Positions 41,789 to 50,058 of a stretch of 64,000 nt of DNA are shown piece by piece. The position numbers were made by a program, and so were the translations under genes. Source of the stretch: Maritalea sp049801075 (GTDB lineage: Bacteria > Pseudomonadota > Alphaproteobacteria > Rhizobiales > Devosiaceae); contig NZ_JBNAGG010000001.1 in the NCBI RefSeq assembly GCF_049801075.1, positions 1,488,001 through 1,552,000 of the forward strand. The letters run 5' to 3'. Position 1 is the stretch's first letter. Each line of letters starts with the position of its first letter. The notes beneath the pieces were generated by a model. It made no database searches. It saw nothing but the letters and a program-made list of their open reading frames with translations, and was not told the DNA's origin.

Positions 41789-41846
41789 TATGTCCCCCTC
41801 TAATCAGGAGGCATTATCGCCTATTTTACTTGACAAAGCTGATCAG

Positions 41847-41875
41847 ATTTGCAGGTGATTAAGGTCAAATTTGCA
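41847..41875. promoter_or_regulatory. Candidate Lrp-type binding sites between ior and lrp
   Basis: ATTTGCA occurs twice in direct orientation (41847-41853 and 41869-41875), starting 22 nt apart, i.e. about two helical turns, in the divergent ior/lrp promoter region. A TTGACA hexamer at 41830-41835 could be a -35 element for the regulator gene. The arrangement fits Lrp/AsnC proteins, which bind phased half-sites. Confidence 0.4.
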
Positions 41876-41901
41876 CAATCTTTTCGCCTTGGAGCTAAAT
41901 T

Positions 41902-42387
41902 TTGAATAACTCACTCAAAATAGATCAAATTGATGGAAAGATACTCGAGCTGTTGCAAAAGAATAGTCGCATCTCCAACCAAGAGATCGCCAATCAGGTG
42001 GGCAGCTCTGTTTCCTCGGTTTGGCGGCGTATCAATGCGCTTGAGGAAGCGGGCGTTATTCAAGGCTATGGCCTCACCGTCTCCCCAGAAAAAATGGGCT
42101 ATCAGGAAACCATTTTGCTGCAGGTCAGCCTGCAGCGGCACAGCGATGACTATATCGAGCAATTTATCCATCTCGTGGAATCCATTCCCGAGATTTTAGA
42201 ATGCTACGCCACCACAGGCGAATATGATTATGTGCTGAAAGTGCTGGCCACCGACATGCGCGCGTTCCACCGCTTCGTCCGCAACAGCCTGATGCGCCAG
42301 CCGTTCATTTCCAAAACCTACAGCCAGGTGGTGATGGACAAGATCAAGTTTCAAAAGGCCATTCCAGCGGTTGTGAAGAAGGGGTGA
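41902..42387 (+). CDS. Lrp/AsnC-family transcriptional regulator
   Basis: A 161-residue regulator. The N-terminal helix-turn-helix spans about residues 7-65 (DQIDGKILELLQKNSRISNQEIA, then SVSSVWRRINALEEAGVI). A RAM (ligand-binding) domain follows (QETILLQVSLQRHSDD, VLECYATTGEYDYVLKV-like CYATTGEYDYVLKVLATD). Such proteins sense amino acids; divergence from the indolepyruvate oxidoreductase gene points to an aromatic amino acid or its keto acid as ligand. It starts from ATG 41904-like TTG/ATG context at the frame start; the TTG at 41902 is used. Confidence 0.9.
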   Translation: MNNSLKIDQIDGKILELLQKNSRISNQEIANQVGSSVSSVWRRINALEEAGVIQGYGLTVSPEKMGYQETILLQVSLQRHSDDYIEQFIHLVESIPEILECYATTGEYDYVLKVLATDMRAFHRFVRNSLMRQPFISKTYSQVVMDKIKFQKAIPAVVKKG

Positions 42388-42400
42388 GGCTTTTTTCCGC

Positions 42401-42486
42401 GCCGCCACCAGTCGCTTCGCTCCCGTCCCCGACCCCCTCTTTTTCTTGCCGCCACCGGTCGCTGCGCTCCCGTCCCCGGCACCCCC
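42401..42486. repeat. Two tandem copies of a 39-bp GC-rich repeat
   Basis: The units at 42401-42439 and 42448-42486 both read GCCGCCACC-R-GTCGCTKCGCTCCCGTCCCCG followed by a C-run, differing at about five positions, and each preceded by a T-run. They follow the lrp stop. Only two copies and no constant spacer, so not a CRISPR. Confidence 0.75.
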
Positions 42487-42538
42487 GCCATGGGTGCCTG
42501 ATTTTAGTATTTCCCGCGAAATTGGCCCACCCTTCGGA

Positions 42539-42665
42539 CGTCACTCCAAGACTTGATCTTGGGGTCCAATTCAACTTTCCACTTGTCGAAGCAATAGTGG
42601 TTTCTCGCCAGCCTTTCCACAAGTTGACGACTCAAATGGATTGCAAGATCAAGTCTTGCAATGAC
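42539..42665. repeat. Composite inverted repeat, same family as the 30 kb block
   Basis: CCAAGACTTGATCTTGGGGT within 42539-42571 and, inverted, GGATTGCAAGATCAAGTCTT within 42633-42665 flank a middle part with a second inverted pair (CCACTTGTCG / CCACAAGTTG). The left unit plus its continuation (GGGGTCC, then TTCCACTTG) matches the unit at 30173-30220 nearly base for base, proving a dispersed family. It occupies the gap between lrp and the convergent rhodanese gene. Confidence 0.8.
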
Positions 42666-42692
42666 GTGGAAGTCTCTCGGTTTCTTTATCCG

Positions 42693-43085
42693 CTAAACCT
42701 TATCTTTCGGCGCGATAATCTCGCCTTCAGCGTCCCGCCATGCACCAAAGCCACCCTCCATATGGGCAACATTGGTATGTCCCATATCTTTGACCGTTTT
42801 GGTGGCAAGGGCCGAGCGCCAGCCGGCGGCGCAGAAGAAGATCAGCTTTTTATCAGTTGAAAGTTCTGGCTTATGATAGGGCGAGGTCGGGTCTATCCAA
42901 AACTCCAATAAGCCGCGCGGTACGTGTACTGCGCCAGCAATGCGCCCTTCTCGATTAAGCTCGCGAATATCGCGTAAATCGATGAAAAGTGCGTCACCCA
43001 CATCCACCGCTGCTTTGGCTGCGTCAACAGATAATGTTTCGATTTCTGCTGTGGCGGCATTCACCAAATCCATCGCCGAACTCAT
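42693..43085 (-). CDS. Rhodanese-like sulfurtransferase domain protein
   Basis: A 130-residue single rhodanese domain. Seen: DALFIDLRDIRELNREGRIAGAVH with the Asp/Arg pattern, then the active-site loop FCAAGWRSALAT with the catalytic cysteine at about residue 92 and Arg in the loop. It may carry persulfide sulfur or handle cyanide/thiosulfate; role unspecified. Cytosolic, no signal peptide. It follows the GNAT gene by 14 nt on the same strand and is the last gene of this run. Confidence 0.9.
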   Translation of the reverse strand: MSSAMDLVNAATAEIETLSVDAAKAAVDVGDALFIDLRDIRELNREGRIAGAVHVPRGLLEFWIDPTSPYHKPELSTDKKLIFFCAAGWRSALATKTVKDMGHTNVAHMEGGFGAWRDAEGEIIAPKDKV

Positions 43086-43099
43086 GCCGAATTCCTTCG

Positions 43100-43393
43100 C
43101 TAGGCCGCGATGTCGTCCCAGTCTTTATGGCGCTTAAATTGCATCACCACATAGGGGCACACGGGCTGAATTTTCTTATCATGTTCCCGGGCATATTGAA
43201 CGCCAGCCTTCACCAATTCAAGGGCAATCCCCTTGCCTTCGAAGGGCTTGGGCACGCCAGTGTGGTCAACAACGAAGGTGCCATCGCGATCATGAAAGGT
43301 CATTTCTGCCTCATGCCCACCGCCAAGATTGATAAAAAAGCGGCCACGATTGCCAGATTGCTCAAACTGCACATCATATTCTAATTCGGCCAT
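43100..43393 (-). CDS. Small GNAT-like N-acetyltransferase (YjdJ type)
   Basis: A 97-residue protein with an AAGGAGATCACC ribosome site. It belongs to the truncated GNAT group: the acetyl-CoA loop is PKPFEGKGIALELVKAGVQYA (about residues 48-68) and CPYVVMQFKRHKDW near the end is the conserved C-P-Y-x6-H segment of this subfamily. Substrate unknown. It lies between the ornithine-cyclodeaminase-like gene and the rhodanese gene. Confidence 0.87.
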   Translation of the reverse strand: MAELEYDVQFEQSGNRGRFFINLGGGHEAEMTFHDRDGTFVVDHTGVPKPFEGKGIALELVKAGVQYAREHDKKIQPVCPYVVMQFKRHKDWDDIAA

Positions 43394-43467
43394 GGTGATC
43401 TCCTTAAACGGTGTGTCTGTTCAACACCCTAACGCATGGGCGCTGCAGACGTTGCATCACATTTGTT

Positions 43468-44364
43468 TTATGCCAAAGCATCAATGGCGGCGGACAGAAG
43501 CGCAACTTCGGTGCCTGCCAAGCCTGCCGACAAAAATAGAGATAAATCCCCGGCGCCATACGCGTCTTGATAATCGCCCAGATGTTGAATATTCAGCGCC
43601 TGCCCGTGGAACATATGATTTTCGCCTTGGGCCGCAATTTGCTGTGGGCTATCGGATGCGCAAGTGCGAACGCGCTGCAAAATATCCAGCGGCAATTCGT
43701 GGCGATCTTTGAATTTTGGTCCCAGCGTGTTGATATGCGCCCCAGTGGCCAGCCACGCAGTTTTGATCACTGGCTTGGCAGAATTGGTGGCCAACACGAC
43801 AAACTCTGCCCCCTCCACAGCTGTTTGTGCATTATCCGCTGCGTGAACCGGAATGCCAAGTTGCGCCGCCATACGTTGCGCGAAAGCTGAACGCTTTTCC
43901 GCGTTGCGGCTAAAGGTGAAAACTTGCTCGATTTTGCGCACAGCGGCGATGGCCAATAACTGCGTTTCGGCCTGCACACCTGTGCCGATCAAACCTAGTT
44001 TCTTGATCGGCTCATCGGGCGTCATCAGCGCAGCGGCGACACCGCCCAAACATCCCGTGCGCAGGGCACCCAACCGCTCGCCAATAAACAGGCCCTTCAG
44101 TTTTGCACGTGCGCGGTCAAATGCGATCACGACCTGATCTTCATCTACGCCATCGGTCTTCGGAAAGGTATCATACACGCGAAACCCGGCCAATGCGTCA
44201 TTGCCACCGCAGGTAAAGGTCAGCCCACCTTCGCCAAAATCCACATGATGACGCGGCGGCGCTACAGCGCGCCCTTTGGCATCTGCCTCGATTTGGGCTT
44301 GCACGGCCTCCACCAAGATAGACATAGGCACTTTGTTCAGTTCTTCTTCTGTCAGAATGCGCAT
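43468..44364 (-). CDS. Ornithine cyclodeaminase / mu-crystallin family protein
   Basis: About 298 residues from ATG 44364; the frame opens at 44397 but that overlaps cobO. Seen: FTCGGNDALAGFRVYDTFP, GERLGALRTGCLGGVAAALM, LGLIGTGVQAETQLLAI (NAD(P)-binding glycine loop), FVVLATNSAKPVIKTAWLATGAHINTLGPKF. Members are ornithine cyclodeaminase, delta-1-pyrroline-2-carboxylate reductase, or alanine dehydrogenase; the exact reaction cannot be decided. It follows cobO by 22 nt, so it could ride on the riboswitch-controlled transcript although no B12 function is known for the family. Confidence 0.87.
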   Translation of the reverse strand: MRILTEEELNKVPMSILVEAVQAQIEADAKGRAVAPPRHHVDFGEGGLTFTCGGNDALAGFRVYDTFPKTDGVDEDQVVIAFDRARAKLKGLFIGERLGALRTGCLGGVAAALMTPDEPIKKLGLIGTGVQAETQLLAIAAVRKIEQVFTFSRNAEKRSAFAQRMAAQLGIPVHAADNAQTAVEGAEFVVLATNSAKPVIKTAWLATGAHINTLGPKFKDRHELPLDILQRVRTCASDSPQQIAAQGENHMFHGQALNIQHLGDYQDAYGAGDLSLFLSAGLAGTEVALLSAAIDALA

Positions 44365-44386
44365 GTCCGTTGCCTCGAATGTTGGC

Positions 44387-45016
44387 TTAAAACTCAATCC
44401 CCACTTGCGCCTTCACGCCAGAGCGGAACGGGTGCTTCACTTGCGTCATATCGGTAACCAGATCGGCGGCTTCGATAAGTTCATCTTTGGCGTTTCGGCC
44501 GGTGATGATCACGTGCTTCATTTCTGGTTTTTGCTCAAGGACTTCCAGCACTTCTTCGATGGGCAGATAGTCATAGCGTAGCACAATGTTCAGCTCGTCG
44601 CAGAGGACCATGTCATGCTCATTGTCCATGATGAATGTTTTGGCCTGTTCCCACGCGGCGCGGGCGGCGTCGATGTCGCGTTGGCGATCTTGGGTTTCCC
44701 AGGTGAAGCCTTCGCCCATGGTGGCGAGGGACACTTGATCGGGGAATTTATCGAGCACATTGCGTTCGCCGGTGCCCCATTTGCCTTTTACAAATTGCAC
44801 CACGGCCACTTTCATGCCGTTGCCCAGGGCGCGAAACACCATGCCGAAGGCGGCGGTGGATTTGCCTTTGCCCTTGCCGGTGTGGACGATGGTGAGGCCT
44901 TTTTCGATGGTTTTGGTGGCGATGATTTTGTCGCGCGCCGCCTTTTTCTTTTTCATTTTTTCCGCGTGGCGGGCGTTCAATTCTTCTTCTGTCATATTAT
45001 CAGTTTTTTTGCTCAT
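44387..45016 (-). CDS. cobO: Cob(I)yrinic acid a,c-diamide adenosyltransferase CobO
   Basis: A 209-residue ATP:corrinoid adenosyltransferase of the CobA/CobO type. Seen: the P-loop-like VHTGKGKGKSTAAFGMVFRALG, VVQFVKGKWGTGE, the late VLCDELNIVLRYDYLP and HVIITGRNAKDELIEAADLVTDM. It attaches the 5'-deoxyadenosyl group to reduced cobalt, needed for all later steps. The N-terminal 20 residues are charged and not conserved. It overlaps the cobN stop by 4 nt, the third gene of cobW-cobN-cobO. Confidence 0.96.
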   Translation of the reverse strand: MSKKTDNMTEEELNARHAEKMKKKKAARDKIIATKTIEKGLTIVHTGKGKGKSTAAFGMVFRALGNGMKVAVVQFVKGKWGTGERNVLDKFPDQVSLATMGEGFTWETQDRQRDIDAARAAWEQAKTFIMDNEHDMVLCDELNIVLRYDYLPIEEVLEVLEQKPEMKHVIITGRNAKDELIEAADLVTDMTQVKHPFRSGVKAQVGIEF

Positions 45017-48000
45017 CCGTTCCCTCCATCGAGAAATGCGTAAACCGAATTGCGTTTTGGCGACCAGAAACCGCGCCGCGCCGCCTCGTTAAATTTATCA
45101 ATCAACTCATCATAGCCATATTTATTGTTGGCCTGAATAAAATCGCGTACCTCATCATTGAGCACAAAGGCTTCAAAAGCCAGATCAAAATGGTGCGACT
45201 TTACCGCGCCTGTGGTGGCGGCAAAGGCGTACATATAATCGGTGGTGGCGATGATTTCGAACGCGCCTTTGTAGCCATGGCGCATCACGCCATTGATCCA
45301 TTTCGGGTTCACCACGCGGGAACGCATCACCTTGGCGATTTCTTCCTCGAGCGTTTTGGCCACCGGGCGCTCCGGGCGTGAATGATCATTGTGATAATTG
45401 GCAGGGGCCTCGCCTTGCAAATGTTTGGCGGTGGCGCTTAGGCCGCCTTCAAACTGGTAATAATCATCACTGTCCAAGAGGTCATGCTCGCGATTGTCCT
45501 GGTTGTGCACCACGGCATCAATGTTTTTCAGTCGGTTGATCAGTGCGCTGCGGGCCACGGTGCCATTGGCTTTGGTGCCATAGGCATATTGCCCCCAATT
45601 AAGGAAGGTTTCGGCAATGTCGCCCAGCTCGTTCCAGCGGCCTGAATCCATAATGCCTTGCAGTCCGGCGCCGTAGCTGCCGGGTTTAGAGCCAAAGATG
45701 CGGTACCCCGCTTCCATCGCGGCAGCGTCTTCGTCACGCCCCTTTTGCATCAGCTCCAGCGCATCGCTGCGCATACGGGCGGCAATCGGGTTCATGTCTT
45801 CCGGCTCATCCAGCGCCCCAATGGCGCGGATGGCGCGGTCAAACAGGTCGATCTGCGCCGGGAAGGCATCGCGGAAAAAGCCCGAAATGCGCAGGGTGAC
45901 ATCCACGCGGGGGCGGTTCATTTTGGCCAGCGGGATAATCTCATAACCGCTGACGCGGGTGGAGCCGAAATCCCATTTCGGTTTGGCCCCGATCAGCGCC
46001 AGCGCTTGGGCAATATCATCGCCGCCCGTGCGCATGTTGGCGGTGCCCCACACCGACAGAACGATGGATTTGAGATAAAGCCCATGATCCTGAAAATGGC
46101 GGGTGACTAGATTTTCGGCTGACTTTACGCCCAGTTCCCATGCGGTCTGCGTGGGCACCGCGCGGTTGTCGAGCGAATAGAAATTGCGACCCGTGGGCAG
46201 CACATCCAACCGCCCGCGCGTCGGTGCGCCGGACGGGCCCGGGGGCACAAATTTACCGTCTAACCCGCGCAGCAGATTGGCTTTTTCCAATGCGCCGGAC
46301 TGGTCAAGTTTGGGCGCAATATCGGTTTGGATATGGTGGAGGATGGTGCGGGTGGCGGTCCAGTCTTCGTCCGGCGCTGCCTCGCCTGCCACCAGCGCAT
46401 GCGCCAGTTGCTCCAGCCGTTCCACCGTATGGCCCGTATGTCGCCAAGTCTCGTCCAGTTGGGATTGCAAAATTGCCGGACGCGGGCCGGTCCATTCTTT
46501 GTCCAGCTCGGCCGATAAGGGATCGAACCCAAGGCCTAAATCATCGGCCAGAGCGCGGATGATGGAGTGGTCCTGATCGCGCTCGCTGCCGCGCGGTACA
46601 CGGGTGAGCGCCACCAGCAGATCGTGCTTCAATCGCCCCTCTGGCGCTTGGCCAAGTATATGCAGTCCATCACGAATTTGCGCCTCTTTCAGTTCGCACA
46701 AAAAGGTGTCGATGGTCTGTAACGCATCGTCATCCTGCGCATCACCCAGCCCCATATCGGCGGCCAGGCCGGTGTCTGCGCACAGGTCAAAAATACGCTG
46801 CTTCAAGTCTTTGATGCGGCGTTGATCCATGCCGGAAGCGTTGTAAAACTCGTCCGCCAGCGCTTCCAGATCTTTGAGCGGGCCATAGGTTTCGGCGCGA
46901 GTGAGCGGCGGTGTCAAATGGTCGATGATCACCGCGCCGGTGCGGCGTTTGGCTTGGGTCCCCTCGCCCGGATCGTTGACGATGAAGGGGTAAAAGTGGG
47001 GCAGTTGCGCCCACAGCATGTGCGGGTAACATTCGTCAGAAAGCGCGACGGCTTTGCCCGGCAGCCATTCCAGATTGCCATGCTTGCCATTATGGATCAG
47101 CGCGTCCGCTGCGAATTGGTGCTTCAGCCAAAAGTAGCCAGCGAGGTAACCATGAGGCGGCACCAGATCGGGATCGTGATAGATCGCCTCTTCATCCAGA
47201 TCATAGCCACGGGCGGGTTGGATCAGGATGGCGGCGTGGCCAAATTGGATGGCGGGCAGCTCAAAATGATCGTCGCGGAAGAAGGGGTCAGTTTCTGGAG
47301 TTCCCCATCTTTCCTCAATAGAATTTTTTAGAGTTTCAGGCAGAATTTCATAGAGTTTTCTATAATTTTCTAGAGTTATAGTCGCCTGGCTGGTGCCGCG
47401 TTTTGGGGCGGCATTTGTGGGGCCATTTTGCAGCATTTCGATCAGTGCATTGCCGCTTTCGGGTAAATGATCGAGGGCATATCCCGCCTCTTGCAAAAAC
47501 TGCAAAATATTGAACGTTGAGGCCGGGGCGTCATAGCCGACGCCATTGGCCAAGCGGCCATCACGGATCGGATAGTTGGCCAAGACAATGCCGACCTTGC
47601 GCTCGGCGACTTGCTTTTGTCGCAAGGTGCCCCAATTTTTCGCCAGCTTGGCGGCGGCATCGATGCCGGAAATATGGGGTTCGTTGACCGAGAGCGGGCA
47701 CTCGCTGGCATCGTGCCAGATGTTTTGTGCCTTGTGGGCGATCAGGATATTGCCCGCGCGACCATCTAGCTCCGGCAACACAATTTGCATCGCCAAGTCT
47801 TTGGCATTCAGCCCTTGAATATCTTCCTGCCACACCTCTTCAGCGCGTCCCGCCTGCACCAATTGCAGAATCGGCGCATCGGTTCGGGCGAAGGGATTGT
47901 CTTCTTCGCTGAGATCATTGATGCCCAAGGCGAAGCCAGTGGCGTTTAGGATCACTTGCGGGTCGAACCGTTGGAACAGCTTTTGGGCAAACTGCACGGG

Positions 48001-48726
48001 TTCCGCCTGTTTCAAGCTGGTCACCAGCAAGATCAGCGGGGTGAGCCCTTCCTTATGCAATGCTCTCGCCATGCGCTCAATGGGGCGCAGATTGCCACCA
48101 TCCATCAGGGCGCGATAGGCGATAATGGGGGCATATTTTGCAGCGGGGTCGACGGTGATTTCATCGAGATTGCTGACCAAATGCCGCTCGTGCCAGATAG
48201 CGGCATTGGGGGCGGGTTGCGGTGTGGGCAATACTGCTGTTTCGCCTTTGGCGCGGTGGCGCAGATAAGTGAGCAAAGCGCTTAGATTTTGTGCGCCGCC
48301 CGCGATAAAGGCTTGATGCAGTTGTTCGTAAATCTCGCCATCGATGGTCGAGCGGCTTTTCAAATCCGGGTCCGGATTGGCATCGCCGGGCAAAAGCGCC
48401 AGTTCGATGCCGCGATCGGCACACAGGGCAGCGAGCTGATCTACGCCATAGGTCCAATAGGCGCGGCCACCGAGCACGCGCACCACGATCAATTTGGCGT
48501 GTTGCGCCGTGTCATCGAGCCAGAGGTCGATGGAGTAATTGTGGCTCAAGCGCATGGTGTTGGCGAGGCGCACATCGTTAGCGCCTTGCGCATCTACCGC
48601 GCCTGCAAAGGCCGCCAGTTCGCTATCGGCGGCGGACAGGATGAGCAGCGGCGCAGGCGATTGGCCTAAGTCAATCGCCTCCCCCTCTTGCTGGATGGCC
48701 CCAGCTTGGGCTGATAATAAATGCAT
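45013..48726 (-). CDS. cobN: Cobaltochelatase subunit CobN
   Basis: About 1237 residues from ATG 48726, which overlaps the cobW stop as ATGA; the frame extends to 48828 inside cobW but without support. CobN is the large H-subunit homologue of the ATP-dependent cobalt chelatase CobNST, which inserts cobalt late, into hydrogenobyrinate a,c-diamide. Seen: HGKHGNLEWLPGKAVALSDECYP and YPFIVNDPGEGTQAKRRTGAV, the defining CobN/ChlH blocks, and the C-terminal MRSRVVNPKWINGVMRHGYKG. CobS and CobT are not in the window. Bases 47300-47385 are strikingly AT-rich compared with the rest of the gene, though the frame is open. Confidence 0.96.
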   Translation of the reverse strand: MHLLSAQAGAIQQEGEAIDLGQSPAPLLILSAADSELAAFAGAVDAQGANDVRLANTMRLSHNYSIDLWLDDTAQHAKLIVVRVLGGRAYWTYGVDQLAALCADRGIELALLPGDANPDPDLKSRSTIDGEIYEQLHQAFIAGGAQNLSALLTYLRHRAKGETAVLPTPQPAPNAAIWHERHLVSNLDEITVDPAAKYAPIIAYRALMDGGNLRPIERMARALHKEGLTPLILLVTSLKQAEPVQFAQKLFQRFDPQVILNATGFALGINDLSEEDNPFARTDAPILQLVQAGRAEEVWQEDIQGLNAKDLAMQIVLPELDGRAGNILIAHKAQNIWHDASECPLSVNEPHISGIDAAAKLAKNWGTLRQKQVAERKVGIVLANYPIRDGRLANGVGYDAPASTFNILQFLQEAGYALDHLPESGNALIEMLQNGPTNAAPKRGTSQATITLENYRKLYEILPETLKNSIEERWGTPETDPFFRDDHFELPAIQFGHAAILIQPARGYDLDEEAIYHDPDLVPPHGYLAGYFWLKHQFAADALIHNGKHGNLEWLPGKAVALSDECYPHMLWAQLPHFYPFIVNDPGEGTQAKRRTGAVIIDHLTPPLTRAETYGPLKDLEALADEFYNASGMDQRRIKDLKQRIFDLCADTGLAADMGLGDAQDDDALQTIDTFLCELKEAQIRDGLHILGQAPEGRLKHDLLVALTRVPRGSERDQDHSIIRALADDLGLGFDPLSAELDKEWTGPRPAILQSQLDETWRHTGHTVERLEQLAHALVAGEAAPDEDWTATRTILHHIQTDIAPKLDQSGALEKANLLRGLDGKFVPPGPSGAPTRGRLDVLPTGRNFYSLDNRAVPTQTAWELGVKSAENLVTRHFQDHGLYLKSIVLSVWGTANMRTGGDDIAQALALIGAKPKWDFGSTRVSGYEIIPLAKMNRPRVDVTLRISGFFRDAFPAQIDLFDRAIRAIGALDEPEDMNPIAARMRSDALELMQKGRDEDAAAMEAGYRIFGSKPGSYGAGLQGIMDSGRWNELGDIAETFLNWGQYAYGTKANGTVARSALINRLKNIDAVVHNQDNREHDLLDSDDYYQFEGGLSATAKHLQGEAPANYHNDHSRPERPVAKTLEEEIAKVMRSRVVNPKWINGVMRHGYKGAFEIIATTDYMYAFAATTGAVKSHHFDLAFEAFVLNDEVRDFIQANNKYGYDELIDKFNEAARRGFWSPKRNSVYAFLDGGNG

Positions 48727-49775
48727 CAGGAAAAGGCTTTTTCGAGCCGTTCTGAAATTGCTGCACGGTCCAGAGGAGACTGGCCGATCACCACCAGCGA
48801 GGTTTGTTTTTTCTCGTCGCTGGTCCAAGGCCGATCAAAATAGGTGTCGACGCGCGGACCGACTGCCTGAACGGAAAGCCGTGCCGGTGCGTCCTTGATC
48901 GCAGCGAAGCCTTTGAGGCGCAGAATGTCGAAATCCTTGATCACATTGCTGATCGCATTGCCCAACTGCACCTTGTCTGCGGCAGCAGGCAGGCGGATGG
49001 AGAAGCTGTCAAAATCATCATGTTCGTGATGGTGATCTTCACCCTCATGATGGTGTTCATGGTGAGACTTACGCCCATCCATATCCAATTCGCTCTCGGC
49101 TTCAATGCCGAGCAAGGCGGCCATATCAATCTCACCCTTTTGGGTGCGCACCAGCTTCACGCCCTCACGCAATTCTTTGCGGATGGCGGCTTCGACTTTT
49201 TCCAAATCTTCTGCTGACACAAGGTCGGATTTGTTGAGCAACACCAAATCGGCACAGATCAATTGATCTTCGAACAGTTCGCCCAACGGGGTCTCATGGT
49301 CGAGCATTTCGTCTTGCTTGCGCTGGGCATCTACCGCTGCTTCGTTCGACGCAAAACGGCCCGCTGCGAGAGCCGACGCATCTGCTACAGTGACCACGCC
49401 ATCGACGGTGACATCGGCTTTGATCTCTGGCCAATTGAAGGCGCGCACAAGCGGTTGTGGCAGCGCCAAGCCGGAGGTTTCAATCACGATGTGATCCGGG
49501 CGATTGTCGCTTTGCAGTAGCGCGGTGATCGTTGGGATAAAATCTTCGGCCACGGTGCAGCAAATGCAGCCATTTGCCAGCTCGACCATATCGGTTTCGC
49601 TACACGCTTCATCGCCACAGCCTTGCAGCACATCACGGTCAACGCCGACATCGCCAAATTCATTGATGATCAACGCAATGCGCTTGCCTTTGGCATTGTT
49701 CAACACATGGCGCACAAGGGTCGTTTTGCCCGCGCCAAGAAAACCGGTGATCACCGTTGCTGGAATCTTTTTCAT
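48726..49775 (-). CDS. cobW: CobW-family GTPase / metallochaperone
   Basis: About 349 residues from ATG 49775, with AAGGAGC upstream. G3E-family GTPase: Walker A TGFLGAGKTTLVRHVL, the metal-binding CICC motif in NGCICCTVAEDF, and NKSDLVSAEDLEKVEA. A His-rich loop (HHEHHHEGEDHHHEHDD) sits before the CobW C-terminal domain, where metal-handling G3E proteins carry such a loop. It probably delivers cobalt for corrin synthesis. First gene after the canonical cobalamin riboswitch, and translationally coupled to cobN by an ATGA overlap. Confidence 0.95.
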   Translation of the reverse strand: MKKIPATVITGFLGAGKTTLVRHVLNNAKGKRIALIINEFGDVGVDRDVLQGCGDEACSETDMVELANGCICCTVAEDFIPTITALLQSDNRPDHIVIETSGLALPQPLVRAFNWPEIKADVTVDGVVTVADASALAAGRFASNEAAVDAQRKQDEMLDHETPLGELFEDQLICADLVLLNKSDLVSAEDLEKVEAAIRKELREGVKLVRTQKGEIDMAALLGIEAESELDMDGRKSHHEHHHEGEDHHHEHDDFDSFSIRLPAAADKVQLGNAISNVIKDFDILRLKGFAAIKDAPARLSVQAVGPRVDTYFDRPWTSDEKKQTSLVVIGQSPLDRAAISERLEKAFS

Positions 49776-49785
49776 TTTTGCTCCT

Positions 49786-49801
49786 TGAGGCATTTGCCTC
49801 A
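49786..49801 (-). promoter_or_regulatory. Hairpin between the riboswitch and the cobW ribosome site
   Basis: On the minus strand TGAGGCA-AA-TGCCTCA forms a 7-bp stem that abuts AAGGAGC, the cobW ribosome binding site. It could be the switching element of the riboswitch expression platform by hiding or exposing the site; no U-run follows, so transcription termination is less likely. Confidence 0.5.
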
Positions 49802-49829
49802 CCGTCCACCCGACGGCATTCGAGTTATG

Positions 49830-50025
49830 TTGGCGATGGCAGGTCTCCTGGCTCGCGATTCGAACGATCTCAACCAGCCTTCCCGAAATTTCAGTGGCAA
49901 ATTGGTTGCGATCTTATCGCTTACAGTTGCGGGGGCAGCCTTGGATTCGTTCCCCGAATTGGGTCGAACTCACCATGTTCCCTTTTCACTTATGAGGTGC
50001 TTTTGCACCCATAAGACCGTCGCGT
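49830..50025 (-). promoter_or_regulatory. Cobalamin riboswitch, canonical type
   Basis: On the minus strand, in order: stem arms CTTATGGGTGC/GCACCTCATAAG (49990-50016), AAAAGGGAACATGGTGAG, GCTGCCCCCGCAACTGTAAG (49925-49944), the TTGCCACTG conserved element, GGGAAGGC, and the full B12 box AGCCAGGAGACCTGCC (49838-49853). This is the complete consensus of the classical cobalamin riboswitch. It lies about 60 nt upstream of cobW and controls cobW-cobN-cobO and perhaps the genes after them. Adenosylcobalamin should shut expression off. Confidence 0.95.
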
Positions 50026-50058
50026 GAACCTTATGAATTGCATGTGCAGCCGGAAGCG

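Noticed and set aside
42401..42486. Possible CRISPR array
   Set aside because: Only two imperfect repeats, a short non-unique spacer and no cas genes.
45013..48726. CobN as magnesium chelatase BchH/ChlH
   Set aside because: It lies between cobW and cobO behind a B12 riboswitch, and no bacteriochlorophyll genes are present.
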